A model generated the notes under the pieces. It made no database searches and had not been told where the DNA came from. It saw nothing but the letters and a program-made list of their open reading frames with translations. 37,826 nt of DNA, from NCBI GenBank assembly GCA_003135855.1, contig PNBD01000021.1, forward strand, positions 36,737 through 74,562. Direction: 5' to 3'. The position numbers were made by a program, and so were the translations under genes. Below, one piece after another: positions 34,121 through 37,826 of this stretch (position 1 is its first letter; each line of letters starts with the position of its first letter). Source of the DNA: Deltaproteobacteria bacterium (GTDB lineage: Bacteria; Desulfobacterota; Binatia; Binatales; Binataceae).

Positions 34121-35047
34121 CTAGGTGAGTCGCGCGCCGATTCGGACTTCGCCCGCCACGAGGAGATCGCTCGGGGCCACTTTTTTTGGACTGGGATCGA
34201 TCCGCGCGCGCTTCGCGGTGATCGATCCGCCTTTGAGAGCAACCTTCATCCCGGCCGTATCGATCGCGGCGATTGTTCCGGGCTCGCCGTTTTCGGCCGT
34301 CGGCGAAAATGAAACTTCGTACAGCCGCAATCGTTGGTCGCCGAGGCTCGCGTGCGCTCCGGGCTGCGGATCGCATCCGCGGATCAAATTGAAGATCTCT
34401 CGCGCCGGCTTGGAGAAATCGATCTTGGCATGCTCGTCGCGACACGGCGGCTCGTAAGTCGCGTTGCTTTCATCCTGAACGATCGCGGGGGCCTTGCCGG
34501 CTTTGATCAAATTGACCGCTTCGATCATCGCGTCGATTCCCAGCGGGAAGAGCGTGTTGAAGTAAATCGATCCAACCGTGTCGCTATCCGCGATCGGGAC
34601 TCGCTTCTGAATCAGGATGGGTCCCGTGTCGATTCCCTGGTCGGGCCAGAACCAGGTGACGCCGGTCTCGGCGTCGCCCCCGATTATCGCCCAGTTGATT
34701 CCGCTCGCGCCGCGATGCCGCGGCAACAGCGAAGGATGGAAGCAGATCGATTTGTAGCGCGGCGCGTAGAGAATTCGCTCCGGCACGATCAACGTGACGA
34801 ACGCGAGAATCGCAAGATCCGCGTTGAGGGTTTTGAAATGTTCGTACGCTTCGTCCTTCTTGAAGGACTTGGGCTGGCTGAGCGGCAGGTTCAGTTCGCG
34901 AGCTTTGGCCGCGAGCGCATCGGGCTTGCCGGCGGCAGGATCGGGTGGCGCGAAGACGTGAACGATCTCCTCGCCGTGCTTGATGAGCGCTTCGAGCGCC
35001 TTTTCCGCAAATGCGGCCTGTCCGAGCAATGCGATACGCAAAGACAT
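34121..35047 (-). CDS. Formyltransferase-fold protein, like the hydrolase domain of 10-formyl-THF dehydrogenase (308 aa)
   Basis: Formyltransferase fold: ALLGQAAFAEKALEALIKHG, FHPSLLPRHRGASGINWAI (catalytic His104) and the Asp140 of PDQGIDTGPIL, 36 residues apart as in the ALDH1L hydrolase domain. Phrases such as NATYEPPCRDEHAKIDFSKP and IRGCDPQPGAH match that domain as remembered better than methionyl-tRNA formyltransferase. The C-terminal part has the Fmt-C-like beta barrel (RLRLYEVSFSP...). It probably moves or removes the formyl group of 10-formyl-tetrahydrofolate. No aldehyde dehydrogenase domain follows, so it is a standalone version. GGGAGG precedes ATG 35047. Confidence 0.85.
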   Translation of the reverse strand: MSLRIALLGQAAFAEKALEALIKHGEEIVHVFAPPDPAAGKPDALAAKARELNLPLSQPKSFKKDEAYEHFKTLNADLAILAFVTLIVPERILYAPRYKSICFHPSLLPRHRGASGINWAIIGGDAETGVTWFWPDQGIDTGPILIQKRVPIADSDTVGSIYFNTLFPLGIDAMIEAVNLIKAGKAPAIVQDESNATYEPPCRDEHAKIDFSKPAREIFNLIRGCDPQPGAHASLGDQRLRLYEVSFSPTAENGEPGTIAAIDTAGMKVALKGGSITAKRARIDPSPKKVAPSDLLVAGEVRIGARLT

Positions 35048-35182
35048 TCATGCCTCCCGCGTTCCAATCGCACGCTACCAAATCGAAAATAGAGTTGCAC
35101 ACTGAAACGCGCGTCGAGGAAGGCTGCCGATTACTTTTCCCAGACCGCGCGCGGCGACGAATCAGGATTCAGCGGTCTTTAT

Positions 35183-35617
35183 TCAATGGTCCTTGCGCCA
35201 CGGCGCCGGGAATTCGCCGGTATCCAGAAATCGCACGTAATCAGCCAGAATCTCCGCGTGATCAAATGCGAGCGGTGACGGCGGATGGCGCGGATCGAAC
35301 AGCGCGACGCTTTTGGCATCGTCGGCCGCGATTGGCGTACCGCTCGCGCGAGCAACATACACAATCGTGATCGTTTGTCCCCGCGGATCACGATCGGGCC
35401 GCGAGTACATTCCGAGCAGGACGCGAATTTCCACCTCGAGCGAAATCTCCTCGCGCGCCTCGCGGATCGCGGCGTGCTCGACGGTCTCGCCGAAATCGAC
35501 GAAGCCGCCTGGAATCGCCCATCCATGCGGAAAATTCTTGCGCTCGATCAGAACGATCCGGTCGCCGATTTCGGCGATGATGTCGGCCGCGACCGGCGGG
35601 CATTCAGGACGTGGCAT
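35183..35617 (-). CDS. Nudix hydrolase (144 aa)
   Basis: Nudix box from Gly38 to Glu57: GGFVDFGE, then REAREE at 52-57, the consensus with Ser in place of the second Gly. N-terminal strand phrases DRIVLIERKNFPHGWAIPGG are typical of ADP-ribose or NADH-type pyrophosphatases, but no specificity motif is clear. The C-terminus is short. Cytoplasmic Mg-dependent hydrolysis of nucleoside diphosphate-X compounds is expected. It lies upstream of and on the same strand as the formyltransferase gene, 135 nt away, and is divergent from the alcohol dehydrogenase. Confidence 0.9.
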   Translation of the reverse strand: MPRPECPPVAADIIAEIGDRIVLIERKNFPHGWAIPGGFVDFGETVEHAAIREAREEISLEVEIRVLLGMYSRPDRDPRGQTITIVYVARASGTPIAADDAKSVALFDPRHPPSPLAFDHAEILADYVRFLDTGEFPAPWRKDH

Positions 35618-35724
35618 ACGGCGATTTTACCACCTGCGATGCATCCACGCATTGCGGCGCCGTTGACAACCGAGGCGGCGGACCACAAAGTTCCAGTTAG
35701 TCTCAATCCGCGCACAGAGTGACT

Positions 35725-36747
35725 ATGCAGGTAGCTCGGCTCTACGATTTTGGTGACATCCGCGTCGAGGAAAGCAGCCGGCCCGAGGTCGGCCCCGACG
35801 ATATCCTGGTTCGCGCGAGTGCTTGCGGCATCTGCTCGGGCGACATCATGCCCTGGTACATCAAGCGCAAGGCGCCGCTGGTGCTGGGTCATGAGCCAGT
35901 GGGAGTGGTCGAGGAAGCGGGCGCGGCGGTGCGCGATTTCAAACGCGGCGAGCGCGTTTTCGTTCATCATCATGCGCCGTGCTTTCAATGCGCTGCGTGC
36001 CGCCGCGGCGAATATGTGCAATGTCCCACCTGGCGCGCGACCAATATCCGTCCCGGCGGGATGGCCGAATTTTTTCTGGTCAGCGCGGACAATCAGCGCG
36101 ACACTCTGAAACTTTCGGATTCGGTGTCTGATGCTGACGGCGTGCTGATCGAGCCGGCCGCGTGCGTGGTGAAATCACTTAGACGATCGGGCCTCAAGAA
36201 CGGCGAGACGATTCTGGTGATCGGCCTCGGCATCATGGGTATGATGCACGTGAAACTCGCGCGCTACATGGGCGCGGGCATGATCATCGGCGCCGACTTA
36301 TTTCATTCGCGCGCCAACCGTGCGGTGGAGTTGGGCGCCGACCGCGGGATCGTCGTCGCGGGCGACAACCTGATCGAGCAAGTGCGCGAAATCACCAAGG
36401 GCGCGATGGCCGACGTGGTGATCGTCGGGCCCGGCACGTCGAAAGCAATCGCAACCGGGATCGCGGCGGCTGGCAAAGGCGCAACCGTCGTTCAGTTTAC
36501 GGCGACGCCGCCCGACGACGAATTGATCCTGAAGCCTCACGATCTTTATTTCAACGAGACGCGACTGATCCCGAGCTACTCATGCGGGCCGGACGAGACG
36601 CGCGAAGCGATGTCGCTGGTCGAGCGCGGTGTCATCAATGCCGCGGAACTGGTGACGCATCGATTTCCGCTCGCGCAAATCACTGAGGCGTTCGAGACCG
36701 CACAAAAGCCGGAATCGCTGAAAGTGATCGTCACTTTCGCGAGCTGA
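35725..36747 (+). CDS. Zinc-dependent medium-chain alcohol dehydrogenase (340 aa)
   Basis: MDR superfamily with catalytic-zinc region ACGICSGD and GHEPVG (His56, Glu57), the four-cysteine structural-zinc lobe CFQCAACRRGEYVQC (86, 89, 92, 100), LIEPAACVVK, and the Rossmann motif VIGLGIMGMMH. It resembles threonine/sorbitol-dehydrogenase-type enzymes. The start could be GTG 35719 or ATG 35725; the latter fits the family. The C-terminal phrases IPSYSCGPDETREAMSL and FPLAQITEAFETA are usual for the family. Substrate unknown. It is convergent with the lipoprotein gene, separated by two hairpins. Confidence 0.9.
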   Translation: MQVARLYDFGDIRVEESSRPEVGPDDILVRASACGICSGDIMPWYIKRKAPLVLGHEPVGVVEEAGAAVRDFKRGERVFVHHHAPCFQCAACRRGEYVQCPTWRATNIRPGGMAEFFLVSADNQRDTLKLSDSVSDADGVLIEPAACVVKSLRRSGLKNGETILVIGLGIMGMMHVKLARYMGAGMIIGADLFHSRANRAVELGADRGIVVAGDNLIEQVREITKGAMADVVIVGPGTSKAIATGIAAAGKGATVVQFTATPPDDELILKPHDLYFNETRLIPSYSCGPDETREAMSLVERGVINAAELVTHRFPLAQITEAFETAQKPESLKVIVTFAS

Positions 36748-36809
36748 ACCAGACGCATAACCGATCGCAAGGGAACAACGGCTGAGTTCGCTCGACTGGA
36801 AACTCGAAC

Positions 36810-36832
36810 AGCCGGAACTGAAGAGTCCGGCT
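36810..36832 (+). terminator. Hairpin after the alcohol dehydrogenase gene
   Basis: AGCCGGA (36810-36816) pairs with TCCGGCT (36826-36832) around a 9-nt loop, 62 nt after the dehydrogenase stop. No T-run. Confidence 0.4.
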
Positions 36833-36850
36833 GATAACTGGAAAGTCAAA

Positions 36851-36881
36851 TCGAGGGCGGCCGCGATGCGACCGCCCTCGA
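36851..36881 (-). terminator. Strong hairpin downstream of the lipoprotein gene
   Basis: TCGAGGGCGG (36851-36860) and CCGCCCTCGA (36872-36881) form a perfect 10-bp GC-rich stem with an 11-nt loop. On the minus strand it is followed by TTTGACTTT, so it suits termination of the alanine-rich lipoprotein gene. Confidence 0.6.
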
Positions 36882-36900
36882 GTTTCAAACCGTAGCTAAG

Positions 36901-37395
36901 TTACGGGGTTGCAGGAGCTGGAGCCGGCGCCGGAGCGGGAGCGGGAGCCGGAGCTGCCGCACCACCTGCTGCCGCACCTGCATCTGCACCTGCCGCTGCG
37001 CCTGCGGCCGCACCTGCATCAGAACCAGCCGCCGCACCTGCTGCCGCGCCTGATTCTTCGGCCGCCTTATGACGGCGACGCCGCGCTGCGCGATGACTGG
37101 GCGCTGACGACATGGTCTTCGACGCGATTGCCTCTGCGCGATCCGCAGCCGCCTTCGCATCGCTAGCCGCCTGCTCGACACGGCTCGCCGCCGCCTGCGC
37201 GGACGCCGCAGCCTGCTGAGCCTTCTGGCTGGCAGCTTCAGCGCGCGACGCAGCCTGATCGGCTCGGTTCGCAGCGTTGACCGCCCGCTGTGCAGGATCC
37301 GGCTCGTTCGAAGCGCATCCCGCGAGCAACGAAAGGGCTAACACAGCCCCGGCGAGTCCAACCAGTTTTGAAGATTTTCTCAATAACCCTTCCAT
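36901..37395 (-). CDS. Alanine-zipper lipoprotein with Ala/Gly and Pro-rich tail (164 aa)
   Basis: Lipoprotein signal MEGLLRKSSKLVGLAGAVLA with lipobox LAGC (Cys27), then a coiled coil of alanine heptads (AANRADQAASRAEAASQKAQ and onward to about residue 95), as in OprI/Lpp-type proteins. A basic patch (HRAARRRRHK) leads into an Ala/Gly/Asp stretch with repeated AGAAAG units and a Pro-Ala tail (APAPAPA). It is probably an outer-membrane lipoprotein that touches peptidoglycan, as inferred from Lpp and the alanine zipper; the C-terminal Lys of Lpp is absent. AGGAGG precedes ATG 37395; the longer frame to 37437 was rejected. Confidence 0.85.
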   Translation of the reverse strand: MEGLLRKSSKLVGLAGAVLALSLLAGCASNEPDPAQRAVNAANRADQAASRAEAASQKAQQAAASAQAAASRVEQAASDAKAAADRAEAIASKTMSSAPSHRAARRRRHKAAEESGAAAGAAAGSDAGAAAGAAAGADAGAAAGGAAAPAPAPAPAPAPAPATP

Positions 37396-37608
37396 TCTCT
37401 TCCTCCTAGGAACCGCGGGGGCCGAGATATTCGCCACACCCGCATTACGACCTTAATTTTGTCTCATAAACTCCGAGTGCCACGCAAGACTTTGTTCCGT
37501 GAATAGACTGCATTTGGTGCCGACGAAGACACGTTTATTCCGATGCCGAGAACGTTAAATTTCAATGACGAATGCACTGGTTCCTGGGCACTGCGCGCGC
37601 GTCGGCGA

Positions 37609-37826
37609 CTAGAAGTCGTCGCCGTAATCACCCATCCCGCCCATACCTCCCATGCCACCCATTCCCCCCATGCCGCCCATACCTCCCATTCCGCCGCCAC
37701 CGGGCATCGCGGGCGCGGGCGAGGGCTTCCTAGGCGCTTCGACGATTGCCGCCTCGGTAGTCAGCATCATCGCGGCAGCGCTCGCGGCATTCTCCAGAGC
37801 GGAGCGCACGACCTTGGCCGGATCGA
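37609..37826 (-). CDS. groEL: GroEL chaperonin, C-terminal end only (partial)
   Basis: The frame enters from the right edge with [24 protein letters not shown], the well-known C-terminal helices of GroEL ([20 protein letters not shown] in relatives). A proline-rich linker leads into seven GGM repeats and the ending DYGDDF before TAG. The Gly-Gly-Met tail fills the central cavity of the ring and helps folding. The 5' part is outside the window, so completeness cannot be judged. The 213-nt gap to the lipoprotein start shows no clear terminator. Confidence 0.95.
   Translation of the reverse strand, partial: DPAKVVRSALENAASAAAMMLTTEAAIVEAPRKPSPAPAMPGGGGMGGMGGMGGMGGMGGMGGMGDYGDDF
37632..37697 (-). 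repeat. Tandem 9-nt repeats encoding the GGM tail of GroEL
   Basis: Near-identical 9-nt units (GGCGGCATG-like on the minus strand, with GGGGGAATG and GGAGGTATG variants) repeat about seven times. Codon-third positions vary between units, so selection on the protein, not recent slippage, maintains them. Confidence 0.7.

Noticed and set aside
1-37826. tRNA, rRNA, CRISPR arrays, insertion sequences, integrase
   Set aside because: Looked for TpsiC-like loops, regularly spaced repeats, terminal inverted repeats with transposase motifs and found none that hold up.

Overview
The window looks like a chromosomal stretch of a high-GC (about 60%) free-living soil or sediment bacterium. Most genes are preceded by AGGAGG-like ribosome binding sites, and ATG, GTG and TTG starts all occur. 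The gene set (Mycobacterium-Sdh1-type succinate dehydrogenase, PTPS-related membrane protein, LLM flavin oxidoreductase, nitronate monooxygenase, soil-type secreted phosphoesterase, TadE/TadG proteins, (GGM)n-tailed GroEL) would fit Binatota/Desulfobacterota-like or Acidobacteriota-like lineages. This is inference; no rRNA marker is present. No tRNA, rRNA, CRISPR array, integrase or insertion sequence was seen.

Layout. 1-1270 (-): secreted collagen-like protein with alternating Gly-X-Thr blocks and a small aromatic module, cut by the window edge. 1727-3930 (-): PTPS-related membrane protein in two ATGA-overlapping frames. 4200-5765 (+): secreted phosphoesterase. 5981-10930 (-): sdh cluster (membrane anchor, flavoprotein, iron-sulfur protein, coupled by TGATG overlaps), then a TPR-like protein and an HSL-family esterase. 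11180-12745: two divergent damaged genes (Cys-rich protein, DJ-1/PfpI protein). 12801-18250: DUF6010 and VOC proteins, then a small oxidative/catabolic cluster (SDR, zeta-crystallin-like oxidoreductase, epoxide-hydrolase-like protein, LLM flavoprotein). 18300-19910 (-): GH44-like secreted glycosidase. 20170-20995 (+): clearly decayed peroxiredoxin/DsbA relic. 21044-25686: aldo/keto reductase, HdeD-like protein, NTF2-like protein, RluA pseudouridine synthase, nitronate monooxygenase and a small basic DNA-binding-like protein with a strong terminator. 25981-28149 (+): operon of one TadG-like and two TadE-like proteins with no Tad secretion machinery next to it. 28136-29116 (-): secreted protein interrupted by an amber codon in its signal peptide. 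29206-36747: DUF4239 protein, phosphopantetheinyl transferase, SPL-like radical SAM protein, SDR, BNR-repeat propeller, formyltransferase, Nudix hydrolase and zinc alcohol dehydrogenase. 36901-37826 (-): alanine-zipper lipoprotein and the C-terminus of GroEL.

The genes form a mosaic of short, mostly one- to three-gene units rather than one pathway. The coherent modules are the Sdh complex (respiration), the hydrolase/oxidoreductase/LLM cluster (probably small-molecule catabolism) and the TadG/TadE operon (surface or pilus-associated). At least four loci carry frameshifts or nonsense codons. Three of the disruptions can be repaired by one base in a G or C run, so both gene decay and assembly error remain possible. 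No clearly new defence, mobile or regulatory system is visible. The most unusual items are the modular collagen protein, the Gly-Asn-periodic TadG-like protein, the Cys/His-rich Sdh anchor and the peroxiredoxin/DsbA relic.
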